In this document: positions 37,841 to 50,612 of the stretch, piece after piece
Position numbering within the stretch: position 1 is the first letter of the stretch
How the letters are laid out: each line of letters starts with the position of its first letter
Source: Rotaria socialis
Lineage: Eukaryota > Rotifera > Eurotatoria > Philodinida > Philodinidae
Direction of reading: 5' to 3'
Length of the DNA stretch: 64,000 nt
Assembly: GCA_905331475.1 (NCBI GenBank)
Contig: CAJNYU010000157.1
Span: forward strand, 411,711 to 475,710
Position numbers and translations under genes: made by a program
The notes under the pieces: generated by a model
Told to the model about the DNA's origin: nothing
The model's input: only the letters and a program-made list of their open reading frames with translations
Databases searched by the model: none

Positions 37841-38689
37841 GTAATCGCTATTTTTAGTAAATAGCGATGCAGAGTTCTTGTTCTCGGAACATGAATCTTG
37901 CTCATTGGATTCTCTACACTTCTACACGAAAACATCCTAAATCACACTTATCGAATAAGCAAAGCATCCAGTCCAGCACAGTAAAGACACACTAGAACCT
38001 CAGTTTTCTCGAACATCTAATTTTGTTTTCCACAAAGGATTTGAACTAAATAATTAGGTAAATACAAAGCTAGCTATATTATCTGGTAGGACGTGAATTT
38101 CTGCATCTTTTGATGTATTATCAATAGGCTGAACTATAAAATATTAAAAAAGCATATATGGTAAAACATTATTAACATCTTTTTAGTGAAAAAAAAACGA
38201 GTTCTTTTAAAATGATTAATAAAAATAACAGAAGATACAAGAAATTTAACGAATTCTGTATTACAGTTCACTTAAAGAGCTTTTATCATGAAGCAAATCC
38301 ATATAACTAGTACAGGGGAAATATAGTTATTTTCTTTATTTTAATTGGTGAATGTGAACTAAACTGTAGATAGATATGGACATGGTACTGACAACACCAA
38401 TAATGGAAAACAGATCAAATATGTCAATAATCGGATTGTTGCTACACGATGAGTAAATAAAAAGATCAGCGAAACCATGATGAACACCACCATTTGCACT
38501 AAAAAGGTTGATATTGAAAAATCTAGCTAGAATTATATGTTTCAAACACTTACTGAAAGCACCAGTGAATTTAATTATTTTGAGCATGAATTAAAATGGA
38601 ATGAATTTTGGAATAATATCTGGAGCTGATCCAATATAATTAGATATTTCTTTTCCTTAGTATTTAATTGCTCTAAATATTATTCGTAC

Positions 38690-38855
38690 CATCCTAGGTA
38701 GAGGACTACCGACTTTGTTTACAACTGTAAACAAACGTATACCCTCGTTATTCGATCGTATCCGGAGAAATACCGATCAAAACAGAGATCGTTTACGAAT
38801 TCTGTATATAGGACAGTAAACGACCGTGCTTGTTAGGTCTGAGATGATGAGTGGA
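38690..38855. mobile_element. Degenerate relative of the CCCAGG-type foldback family
   Basis: The reverse complement of the right end (AGACCTAACAAGCACGGTCG) closely follows the left end of the 37593 element (AGGTCTAACATACACGGTCG). The interior has GTAAACGA and CGTTTACG words also seen in the 61793 element. The left end is eroded. Confidence 0.4.
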
Positions 38856-38902
38856 AAAGGATAATTGTTGTGGAATAAAATCACCAAATATATCGAATAT
38901 AC

Positions 38903-39071
38903 TAGGGGTGTAACCAGAAAAAAATTGTAGGGGGGGATAAGTCGTTGGTCAAAGCCATGGTAGGGAGGGCTAAACTTATTTTTTTCACAGGGTTTTATTT
39001 TTTCTAGGGGGGGCTAAGACCTCTTTAGGGGGGCTGAGCCCCCTCCTGGCCCTCCTCTGGTTACGCCCCTA
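38903..39071. mobile_element. hAT-type MITE with 8-bp target duplication
   Basis: 169 bp. The left end TAGGGGTGTAACCAGA and the complement of the right end TAGGGGCGTAACCAGA differ at one base. Perfect 8-bp direct repeats GAATATAC flank it (38895-38902 and 39072-39079). The interior is G-rich on the plus strand, with runs of G up to seven. No coding capacity. Confidence 0.85.
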
Positions 39072-39079
39072 GAATATAC

Positions 39080-41494
39080 TTAGGTGAAGTTAGCAGTGGA
39101 TTCGTTCATGCACATGTTCCTAAAAGAATCGACACTGTTAGTTCATCTACGTGTAGTGATGGGCCGTAAGACGTAAAAGGCGTTATACGTTTCGTTATCG
39201 TATCGTCGTATGTATATGTATCACGACAGAACAGAAAAGAAATATCGTATAGTTACGTACTGAACGTAACACAAAAAAGACATAACTCAAGAAAATGCGT
39301 ATAACTGCGACGAAACGAAAATTGTACATAAGAATTACGTAATGATTCATATTGAGGAAGAAAATATTCGATTTTGTGATTATGTTCACCATATTCTGTT
39401 GTAATAGATCCTCGACTTTTTCAATGGACTAGTCTATATTATTTATAGCTCAAGTTCATAAATTTATTTATGTCAGCTTTAAAGTTCAAATGACTTAGTA
39501 GCAAAAAAAATAAAGCAAAACTATGAATATATTAAAGTACATACGATTAGCTTAATCTACATTTTTTGGTAAGTTTTTGTTGAGAAATAATAAAACATCA
39601 GCATTTTCAGGTGTTAATCAAGAACGTCGATCTGATGTTAAATAACCAGATGCTGAGAACATTCTTTCCGAAGTAACACTACTAGTACTATGCCATTAGA
39701 TTGAATTAAACCGAATTAACTTCAGTTTAAACTTTGTACTTGTTTAGACTTTCCTCTTAGCGGAATTCATTGATTTGAGTTTTAGTCCTATTTTGTTTAT
39801 GGTTAGAAAATCTTGTTGTTATTTTAGTCATAGAGAAATCTTAAAAAGTTTATGTTGCGTGCTGTTCTATAAAAGAGAATCAAACATTAAAATTAAAATG
39901 TCTGATGTCTTATAAGCAAATTTTTTAAACAAAGACTGAAGATAATTTCTTCGAATAGATGATATTTTTCACAACTCTAATGTTCTTATTTAAGTTTTGT
40001 AAAAGATGAATACGTAGGTGTACATATACATATAGACATGTAATGAAAATGCGAAACCTTCTTGTTTTTATTGTGTAACATACGTTTATTATGTTACACC
40101 ACGTTATGCGTAAAAAAATACATGCATCGTTGATATCGTTTAACTGTTCTTTTATTGTACATTTGTATCGTGTACATGACGTAATAACGCAGAACAGAGC
40201 GAAAACGTAAATTGTGCACGATATAACGTAAAGCGTTACGTCAAGTTAACGTCATAGTCGAACAGAAAGAAAAAAATACCCTCATTACAATATGCTTTTT
40301 TTCTTTCCTTTCTTCTTACATTGTGATAACCGATGCTCTACCGCAATAGCCGAATATGTTTCGTACCATCACTATCTACGTGCCACTGTTACGGATGTTT
40401 TCTAAAAGTAAAAATCGTATGTAGTCGTCATCAGTATCATCATATGATTCTGTCTGAAACATGCTGTTTTAAATACCATACACTGCAAAAATTACAATAT
40501 GAACACTCGTTTTTGATCTATTTCTAGTTAAAGAAACAGAATATCATGATGCGTTACCAGAATCTATTTTTATTATTGATAAATGGATGTACTTAAAAAT
40601 ATACTTGCACTATCAACTACTGTATAATGACTGAGTGTGGGTGTGAATGAATATAAGACTCACATCCGCAGCGACATCCCAAAAAACTTTTACTCCAACA
40701 TTCATACCAGTGACATGCTTGTTACTAAACAGTAAAAAAAGTAGCATAATTTCTCGCAACATTATTCCGCCACGACATTCTTCTTCTTCAACGTCAACTT
40801 TCGATATTTATTCAAATTTTCTTGTCTTCTGTATAAAGTTCTTTATGCAAACTATACGTTTTCTCGCAAAAACAACTTTCTACTACTTTTACTCACGCTA
40901 AATCTGAGCCTTCTTTACATTGAGCTCACAATCCAGGAGAATGATTCAAATAGTAGGATCCTATGTGTATCTGGGTGTGGGGCCTACGATTGGAACCCTT
41001 GTGTTGAAATCCGATCGGTTCCAGTGTCGGAATTTAACAGAATCCAACATAAGCATTCGAACCACGTGTTCTTTTGAGATCATATGCTAATTCATTCACC
41101 TGGGACGAAACTACGAAATTTTCATGATGCCTAGAGCGCCTAGTGTTATTTATTATGCAAAAATATTCAATTGAGTCTGACTTGATTTCTTTGGGATATG
41201 GAAGAAACAAAGTGAACAAGCGTTACTCTACTTCGCTTAGACAGGCCGGCAAATAAAACTGTATAGAGTAAAAATAAAAAAACGAAAACGTTCGACGGTG
41301 ATTATGAAGCCTTACATACAGTTACATTCATTCGAATGCAAATATTATTACAAAAACGTTATGCAATTACGGTTATGGCGTACATTTTGGTAATAATATA
41401 TATATATATATATCGACGACAAAAATATTTTTTGTTTTGCTTTATTATTCACGATTCTAATCTTTTAGAAAAACTGTTAAATACTTTAGTCTGT
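39080..41494. other. Intergenic region with ACGT-rich tracts
   Basis: Two tracts rich in ACGT and CGTTAC words (about 39157-39340 and 40080-40260) flank about 750 bp of ordinary AT-rich DNA. They may be eroded inverted ends of an element about 1.1 kb long. Telomere-like words lie at about 40632-40668 and 40974-40984. No gene could be supported. Confidence 0.4.
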
Positions 41495-43003
41495 ATGGCA
41501 TCTGAAAGCGATAAATTCAATCAAACATCAGAGACAGAAGATGCACTGGTGCTGATGACTAATCGAGAGAAAAAACGACTAAAAATGTCGGAATTAGAAA
41601 AGAATCTTGTATTAACCAATCAACAGCGAAAACAACTGGATATGGAACAACAAGTCGATCACCCACCAGAGAAACGAATCACAAATCAAGAGCGTAAACG
41701 GTTAGAAATTGAGGCTGGCATTAGTCAGCAAAAAGGACGTGACCGAGACGGATCGAATCAGGTACTCTATCCAAGCACATTCTCTGGTCGAAAATCTTGT
41801 AAGCAAGGTGACCTTACTTACAAGATTTTCGACTAGGGAACTCATCAAGGTATTTCACAGATTCAAGGACAAGTAGATGACCCAGCAGAGAAACGAATCA
41901 CAAATCAAGAACGGAAATGGTTAGAAATTGAAGCTGGTATTAGTCAGCAAAAAGGACGTGGTCGAGACGGATCGAATCAGGTACGTCATCCAAGCACATG
42001 GACTCACCTAGGTATTTCACGGAGTCGAGAACAAGTTGACGACTCGCCAGAAAAAATAATCACAAATCAAGAACGAAAACGTTTAGAAGAGGATACAGTT
42101 GGCACAAAAATTGGTTACACATCAACTACTGGCTATTCAAATGAAAGAAAAAGCTATAGAAGTCAATGTAAAGTACCTGCCAGTTATAAAGATGACGGAT
42201 GTGCCAAAGAACCAAGAAGACGTGTGGTCCGTCGTATTCGCCCACCGAAAGACTCACCGCTTGATCTATTTGGTAATCCAGCGAGCTCTCAGTATGACTT
42301 GGCTCAGGACGGTTCAATGTACCCGTTTAGGCTGTTAATTGGGAAATTTTATAATGGAGAGGGTTTTACTGTAAAATCGTTCATCCAACATGTTGGTCAA
42401 ATGCTAGATCAAAAAGGTTTCGACTGGTATATTACAGAGGAAGAAGATGACTTTTTAGAAAAACTGAATAGTGGCGATTACATTGTAGCTTGGATAATTA
42501 GCTTTTGTTCACTGCCCACACTAGTTGAGCAGTTTTCAGCAGCGATTTTAAAGTACCACAATGCCGGTAATGGTCTATTCCTGTTCGGCGAGAATGATAT
42601 TGCATCTTTGGATAAGACGAATATCGCATTGCAAGCAATATTCGGTTCCGAATACCTATTAGAAGGAAATACACCCGGCCAGGGTACATTGAAACCAAGC
42701 CCTGACCCATTTACATCTGGTCATTTTCTACAAGATCATTTGATCATGGCTGGCATCGAATCATTGTATGAAGGAATAACAATATGTTATCCAAGGGCAC
42801 AACACTCTGAGCTACAAGTGCTAGCAACTTCAACAAATGGTCATTCTTGTATCCTCTGTCGCGATATTGACGACAGCAAAGGAAGAGTGGTGGTTGATGT
42901 TGGATTTACAAAACTATTTGAGCAGTATTGGAATACAGCTGGAACGGGACGATATGTAATCAATGTTTCATGTTGGTTAACAGGCGTGAATTTTATTGAC
43001 TAA
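41495..43003 (+). CDS. Protein with NQERKRLE repeats and an amidotransferase-like C-terminal domain
   Basis: Exon 1 is 41495-41761 and exon 2 is 41861-43003, giving 469 residues. The first third carries charged, helical repeats around ITNQERKRLEIEAGIS followed by QQKGRGRDGSNQV, present in two close copies and two more diverged ones. A Lys/Arg-rich linker follows. The C-terminal about 250 residues (from YPFRLLIGKFYNGEG) look like a Rossmann-type domain: GLFLFGENDI and EYLLEGNTPGQGTL recall class I glutamine-amidotransferase-like or ThuA-like folds, but no catalytic triad could be assigned. The intron contains a palindrome with an in-frame stop. The homologous stretch in the next repeat is read as coding. 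The start is the ATG after a possible acceptor; an upstream extension is open but has low complexity. Confidence 0.6.
41781..41839. repeat. 59-nt palindrome within the intron of the repeat gene
   Basis: The arms GTCGAAAATCTTGTAAG (41787-41803) and CTTACAAGATTTTCGAC (41817-41833) are exact complements, and similarity extends to TCTCTG/TAGGGA outside. The loop itself is near-palindromic (AAGGTGACCTT). It introduces a TAG in the frame of the surrounding repeat. Confidence 0.8.
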
Positions 43004-44678
43004 AATATGGAATCATAATTTGACCGAAAAACGATATTACTCAAAAATGATGTTACTAACGCGGTGCGAGTGAAACTAATTTACTCATGAGAGGCACATC
43101 CATTATTGACTAATGTAAATTACAGACGATATTTTAAAAATGATATTCATAAAAATTGAAAGCAAATGTGTCGTAGATGCAACAAAACAAGTCATTGTAA
43201 AACAGTATTCAGTAGATTATCTAAAAGAAAAATGCGTCACTACTTATTATGTCACTATTGTTTTTAATCTTTCTGATAATTCTATCTTATTTACACGATA
43301 TGTATGAATTTAATTTAACATTCAATCAATCTAATAAGTTACCCATCACAACCAGATAACTTCAATCGACAGTGTCGTAAAAATTTCGTTGCGAGTTTTT
43401 GTAAGCTTGAGTAAACTTTATAAAAGCAGCAACATTTGCTTTTTTAAAATCAAATGATTCGTTGATATATTTATGAGTGCTGCAAACGTTTAATTATGTC
43501 TCTAGCAAAGACTGTAAAGAACGGCTGCGCTATAATTTTTGAATTTATCGAATAAGAAGTACATTCAATATTTTGTGAACAAACTTTTTATAATTTTCAA
43601 ATGAAATTTTCAAATTTGTTTTCTTCGATTTAGTCCTTTACTGATAGAAGCTTTCATGTCTTTTCAGTATGATCTCAGCTTCTCTTGATATTGACGAGTG
43701 ATGTAAAAATCAGAAAAATGATAGATCCCTGTTGAATAACTGAAGTCATTGAAGTGCTCGCATATACAAAATCGGCATTTATTCTTATAAAATGCGTGTC
43801 ACAGTAGCATGTAAAAGTTGATAGTAGCGCCTGTTGTTGTTATTGGTTGTTAATATTGAGTTTTACTGGTCTGTTCTTTTTTTTTTCATTTGAGTTCTAT
43901 TTACTTATCCCATCGAGTTTTTCAAACAGCTCTTTAAAAAACCATGAAAGAAATGGAAGATTTTATTTTTGTTGTCAATTATTAGTGAGAAATGAAAAGG
44001 GCTTATACAATATTGTCGATCTTTGCGAAGAGATTAATATCTTTGTAGATCTCATCGTATACTTTAATTTATTAAGATTTTTTTCTTCTTATGCTTAAAT
44101 CAAAAACTAGAACTAAGGACACATATTCTGTAATTTATCGAAGCATTTTCGAATTATTTTAAAAAAAGGAAATTTTTTCTCATTGAACTCTTTTCTTGCA
44201 AACAGTATGATATTCACCTTAGAGGTGTAAATTCCATCGGAATATTCGTATGTTGTTATTAACTTTTCTTTTATGCAATTATCAATTTGATACAAATATG
44301 ATTTCAACTTGAAAAATATTTATCCGAGAAATTCTTAATTTGCCACTCGAATGAGTGGATATATTCCATGAATCATCTTTGTATTTTTCCATTTCTTACA
44401 AATCGACTTGAATTGATTGGAGCGAATTAGATTTTCGATGATGGTATTGGTTTCTGAAATGAATTATCTTGCTTACTGCACAGGATATTGACTGCTGGTG
44501 TAATAACATTTTCCCCTTTCTACTACACGTGTTAGATTTTCTGTTCTCTGGGTATTTTTTTGCATCGTTCTTTCTTTCTCTACAGTTTGTTCCTATTCAC
44601 AAAGCAAAATAGAATAACGTGATGAAAATTTTGCTGTTTTTTTAAAAATTTCTTCATTGTAGATACCGTCTTGGAACG
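43004..44678. other. Intergenic region before the PARP pair
   Basis: AT-rich with no supportable gene or structured repeat. A TTCATTGTAG acceptor-like site lies about 17 nt before the next ATG and may be used for spliced-leader addition or a 5' UTR intron. Confidence 0.4.
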
Positions 44679-47600
44679 ATGTCACGATTAGGTGATGATA
44701 TAATTTCTGTATTTCTTGATCGAAGACAATGTGTATTGACCGATACCGACGTATTCAGAGCACTCAATAGCCAAGGCATTTCATGTACTGTTGAAAGCGT
44801 ACGTCAACAAGTACAATTACTCAGTCCAGCATTGTTTCATTTAATGTCAAATGAAAATCGAACAGTAACAATTAGTGTGGATCCTAAAGTAAATTATTTT
44901 TATATTCTTCACTGCATGGAATTCATGATAGATTTTGTTTAGATTGAAATTTGTCAGGGATATCTTGGTAATCATTGTCCAGCTAAACCAAATCCATGTG
45001 AGCGACTTCATATATGTCGGCATTTTGAAGGCAACTGTCCATCAGCGAATTGTACTTTTCCACATGATTTTTCTAAAGGATATAATAGAAAGATTATTGC
45101 AGAACATCACTGTCAATTTATAAATCCTTTATTACTTATCAAACTTCTTCGTCTTAAAAAATCTTCATCAGTAAGAAATTTCTGCATGATTTTGAACTAA
45201 TAAAAACAAGATATCTATTTTTCGATTAGATACCTCCACCAAGACAAGGAATACCTACTGGATTTAATTCTAGACCAAGAGGGCGTGGTCAAGGACGTGG
45301 CCGAGGACGTGGTCGACGTCGCGGTCGCGGTGGTCGGTTTGTCAATAATGAAAGTTTTAGAAACCTTATCGCACAAAAATTTGATCCTCATCGACAAGTA
45401 GATGTCAGTTTTCCATCTTCGAATCTTGCTCAGCAAATCAATATAGAAATTATTGAAATGCTTCTCAGTGTACATGATATAAAAATCGAAGACAGATTCA
45501 ATGAAGGTGAAAATGAGTATTTTCGTCGAGTCACAATTCAATTAGGAGAAACTAACGGTAAACATTTCATTATGCCTTTCGCATTTTTTTTAAATATTGT
45601 TTTTAGATGTTGAAAAATTACTTAACTTATCCCCGATTCCATACGATGGTGTCGATATAAAATTCAAGCGTACTCATCAAATCATTGATAAAACAAGGCT
45701 TTTATTGAAAACATCGATTAATAATGAGCACGATAAAATTATTTCATCTCGTATTCAACTTTATTTAAGTACACTTATTAAAAATAATCCCATAAGTAAA
45801 ATTGTGGATCTTTCAAATGAGAATGAACAAATCGTATTTGTGCAATGTGATAATGATATAGGTAATCTTACTTTGTAAAATTTTATTTTCCAAAGCTTGT
45901 CATTTTATTTTTTTACTAGATTTCAATAGTGTTCGTCAAGCTCATAAATTAAAATCAGAACTATCGGGCAAACATCTAATATTAACACAAGCCTATGAAT
46001 GTGATGCATTAGAAATTCATTATAACGAAAAAAATAAATCAATAACTGTTGAAGATTTACAAAGAATTCTCAAATCTGCTTGGAACGATATATTTGCTTT
46101 GAATTTTCCAACAGGTGATCATGCGGAAGTTGAATTTATTAATGTTCAAGGTATGAAAATATCGTAAGAGTTTCAAATTTTACTATAGAACTTTAAATCT
46201 ATTTCAGCTTTTAAACAATGGCTGTCAAAAGTCGAACAAGTCGAAGATCAATTTCAGGTGACGATTACTCCAATGATTGATTGTGTTGATGAAACAAATG
46301 ATTCAGGAAGCGTACATTCAGCAACAACTGTAGCATCGAATGTTGATTCTCGTTCGACTGCCTCTGCTGGATTAGATAATAGAAATCGCTTAACAACAAT
46401 TAAACTTATTCCTGATTGGAGTATGATTGTTCGTCATCCAAAATTTCAACTTGAATATAAAGAATTTATTCGTAATTAAAGTTTAAATTACTTTTTTCCC
46501 TCTTAATTCTAGTCGCTTGATAATTTAGATCGTGAATTTGGTGGTGATATTGAGATTCAAGGAGATGAAGTTACATACAATGGAATGTTTCCTCGACATC
46601 TTCATGGTTCGGACAATAATGTTATTCTTCGTGATAAAACCAAGGATTTCATGCAAAATTTTGTATTTCGAACATTGCTTAAATTAGAACGACATAATAT
46701 TGATATCCTTGAAGCCAACTCAGCTGATGTGGCATTTAGTTTTATTGACGTGAATGTTTATAGGTTAGCGACCCGATCAAATGAAATATCGAAATTCATG
46801 AGTAAAATTTTTCCTAAAAACAACCAAGGTTCACAATTGGGGCCGTCTCCACGGCCAACTCATAAGTAAGTCATGTAGAAAAATGAAGTAAATAGGAGAT
46901 TGATTCGTTTTCTTCTCTATTTATTTATGAAAGTCCCATATAAATTCGTATAACATTTTTCTATTCCTATGTTCCAGCTCATCATTACCTCCAACTTTAC
47001 AATTAAAACCAAACAAAAAGTATGTTTTCTCAGGAATTTTATTTCAATATAAATGCATTTTTACATTTTACTTGATAACTTCTTAGTGCTTCGGTTGCTT
47101 CATCAGGACCGGCCACTTCTATGTATCCACTAAATACACCAGAACAAATAAGCATGTTTTCAATAGATAAATTCGAAGAACGTCTACGACAATATCTACA
47201 AGAAACATTTAATACAAAAGGAACATTTGAGCGAACTGGCCATAATAACAATGAAAAATCGAAGGGAATAGCAAATCGTATTTTAATTAAATTAATGGGC
47301 CAAACGAATGATGTTGAAAATGCACTTCAAGATTTAGATAATTTATTTTCATCGTTACATACAAAGATATTCAATGAACAAACTAGTAAGAAAACGGTTA
47401 AGAATTTTTCGAAAAACAACTTCAAATTTGATAATATTTAGGCAGTGATTGGATCAATATTGACGAAGCAATACAGGTTATTGAATATCATATACATCTT
47501 GCCAACTTACTTTGTGCATGCCAAAAAATAGCTCCAAAGAAAGTATATATTCATTATTTTGATGTAACAAATCCACAGTTTGGTGTTGATGAACAAAACA

Positions 47601-50470
47601 TTGACGATTTAATTCAAGATCAATTCAATACCGTAACAATAACATACAATCAAGAATCAGAATCATCCAGATTTAGGAAAGAATGGACAAATTTAGAGAA
47701 AAAAATTCTTCAACGAGCTGACTATAAGAAAAATATTTGTCTCTACAAAGACTCAAATACTGTTTATTTATTTGGCTTGAAAGATTTAGTTCAAAAAATT
47801 CTTCGAGAATTCCAAGTACTTCAAAATCAACATGATCCAAAAATATGTAAAGTTACTCTGTCAGAGAGAAAAGTAAGAACATCAAACAGACCTCGAACTT
47901 TTTGAAATTATTGCATCTCGATTTTGTTCTTTTGTTTTAGCTCAAGTATTTAACATGTGTTGCTAAAGCTGATTTGAATAAACTTGCAAAAAAATATAAA
48001 TCAGATGGATTGGATTTAAATTTAACTCGTTTACGTCAAAATGGTGAATTCATTGCACCGACGGATATTCATTCCGAAATCACAGAAAGCCTTGAAGCAT
48101 TAGCACAAATAAACGAGAATTCATTTGAAATCGATGAACCTGGTTTTGAAATACTTGTCAGTAAAGAACCAGAACGACTTCTTACTATTGTAAATTCAAA
48201 ATGTTATCTTGAAAAAACGATTGAAAGTCGTCGTATTCATATTCTCATACCTAAAGCTCGAATAACTGAGTTAAGCCATGGAATTAAACAAAGTGCCAGT
48301 TCTAGTGCAGTTGCAAAAGCGTTACCAACTTCAACAAGTGTTAATGTTGGTCATTCGAAAGTAACGATTCTAATTGGTGATTTAGCAGCACAAGCAGTAA
48401 GCTTTACAATTCAATAAATGACTTTTTCCCCTTCATTTCATTATAGGTTGATGCCATTGTAGCCTGTTCTTCATCAGAATATTTATGCAAAGATATAGTT
48501 AGTAAAGCCGGTGCTCAAACAATGAATGAATATATTCAATTGAAATCTTCGAAGCAATTTCCGGGCTCAACCACTGGTGGTACGTTATCGTGTAAAGAAA
48601 TCTATTTCATTCCATGGTCGCCAGACTCACATGATTCGGCTGATGTTAAATCATCTTTGCACAGCTTTGTTTCAGCAGCTTATACGCTTGCAATTGCAAA
48701 AGGAAGTAAAAGCATGGGTTAGTTCAAAAATATTTGTATATATTAGTTTCTTAGATTTGGTTATTCTATATACGATTTTAGCATTTCATGCTGTTGGTTG
48801 TGGAAAAATGAACTTCGATGCATCTACGATAGCTAAATATATGCTACGTGAAACCAGAAAAGAACTGATAAAAATAAAAATAAAGATGAATATTTCATTT
48901 GTTCTGCTACCCTCGGAACAGAATGTATATGATCAATTTGTTAAGCATCTTAATCAAATGGAAACTGTAGATCTACTGGTATCTTATAAAAGTCCAACGA
49001 AAAAACAAGACGATCAATCAACCATGGCATATGATAAAAAAAGTACAAAAAATTCCTTTTGTTAATTTACGCAATGTCTTTTTTTAAATTTTGTTTAGTT
49101 ATAAAAATAACCTTAATTAGTTCAATCGAGAATCATCTTATGGAATGTAAACAAGATATTATGGATTTAGCTCGATCGTTTTCAACAAAATCACAAATAA
49201 CCAATAAAGACGATATTCTCAATTGGTCACAAGATACAATCAATAAATATTATGATTATTGTTTAAAACAAGGTGTCGTACCAACACTAGATCTTGAAAA
49301 TGTTTCACTTGAATTGGCTGGATCAAAGGATGCAGTAATATTTAAACAGCTTAATTAAATATCTAATAATAATAAAAATGAAATTTTAGGTACATGAAGC
49401 TGAAAAATATTTTTTAGAATTAAACAACGAAACATTAAAAGAAGCACATATGCACAGTGTTGCACGTAGCGTTGTTTGGTCAGTTGAACAATCACCGAGC
49501 ACCGACATTTGGGAACAATATTCATTTAAACTCAATGGAATGATTGAAGATGCTTTTCTCAAAAAACATTTGCATGTCTGTACTATGAAAAAAATTTTTT
49601 TTACATCCGCAGTCGAATGTATGCTTTTGTATTTTAGTTAGATTTTCAGAATGATGCAGACGAAAAATGCCGAATAGTATTTTCTTCAATGGAACAGCAT
49701 CATGGAAGTATAATTCGTCGTGTACGTCGTAAAAATGTTGATTCGACATTACCAGAGGTTAGTAAAAGTTTTTTATTTTGAATTGTCTTTTTAATAATTC
49801 TTTCTCGAATTGAAGACATGGGAAGGTTCAGATCAAAATTGTAAGCGAGTTACATTACAACCATCGTCAAACGAATATCAAGATGTACTTGCACGATTCC
49901 ATGCGACGATGCTTGGTAAATATTTGCAAATTGTTAAAATTGAACGAATTCAAAATGAACGATGGTACAAACAGGTATACAAATTCATGTTTATGGCGAA
50001 GGCTTGAGCACTCTACCTTTTAAAAATTCGTTTTTTTAGTATGATGCACATCGTGAAGATTTTAAACGACGCTATCCAAATACTGTTGAACGTTTACTAT
50101 TTCATGGATGTCCTAGTACATCGGCTGATCAGATAATTCAAGAATGTTTCAACAGATCATTTGCTGGTGTTAATGGTAAATACAAATTATTTTTTTAAAT
50201 ATACTGAAAAGCTATTTTTTAGGTGTTGCATATGGTAATGGAGTCTATTTTCACACGAATGCTATTTACAGCCATCAATATGCAAAACAGGGCAACTCCG
50301 GGGAAAGAACGATATTTTTAGTACGTGTTCTTATTGGAAAAACTTGCAAAGGAGATCCAAGTATGAAATCACCTCCGTCCGGTTATGATACAACTACAGA
50401 TGGAAAAGATATTTTTGTGGTATATCATGATGCTGGTGCCTATGCAGATCATTTGATAACTTATAAATGA
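44679..50470 (+). CDS. PARP14-like mono-ADP-ribosyltransferase with CCCH fingers, macro and WWE domains
   Basis: A many-exon gene of roughly 1,500-1,600 residues. In order: a winged-helix-like N-terminus like that of PARP12/13; two CCCH zinc fingers (C-x7-C-x6-C-x3-H, then CRHFEGNCPSANCTFPH, C-x6-C-x4-C-x3-H; 44955-45065); an Arg/Gly-rich stretch (45270-45335); several RRM/KH-like repeats as in PARP14; a macro domain (about 48340-48950); a WWE-like domain (WEQYSFKLNGMIEDAF, about 49470-49560); and the PARP catalytic domain (about 49820-50467). Catalytic signatures are LLFHGCP (His), YGNGVYFHTNAIYSHQYAK (Tyr) and, at the third position, AYADHLITY. That suggests an H-Y-L triad typical of mono-transferases. 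The macro domain lacks the usual NAAN motif (VDAIVACSSSEY). Vertebrate relatives act in antiviral and stress responses; role here inferred. Confidence 0.85.
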
Positions 50471-50612
50471 AGATTTTTTTATGTTGTTTTTTGTTACTTT
50501 TCTTTTTTTCTAAAGGTTTATAACCGAGTTTACCTTCTAATCGTTATATTTTCTAATTCGATTGAAATAATCTTCTCATTTTAGAACTTATATTGTTCAT
50601 ATTTGTAAAACA

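Noticed and set aside
37563-37935. Long minus-strand open frames across the CGTAT-rich palindrome
   Set aside because: They arise from the inverted repeat of a MITE; the translation has no protein-like character and no start or splice context.
38336-38587. Minus-strand frame that could be spliced into a short hydrophobic peptide
   Set aside because: Donor and acceptor exist, but both resulting frames are short, without recognisable motif; chance cannot be excluded.
40647-40901. 84-residue frame with Ser-rich run
   Set aside because: No splice or family support; starts within a telomere-like motif.
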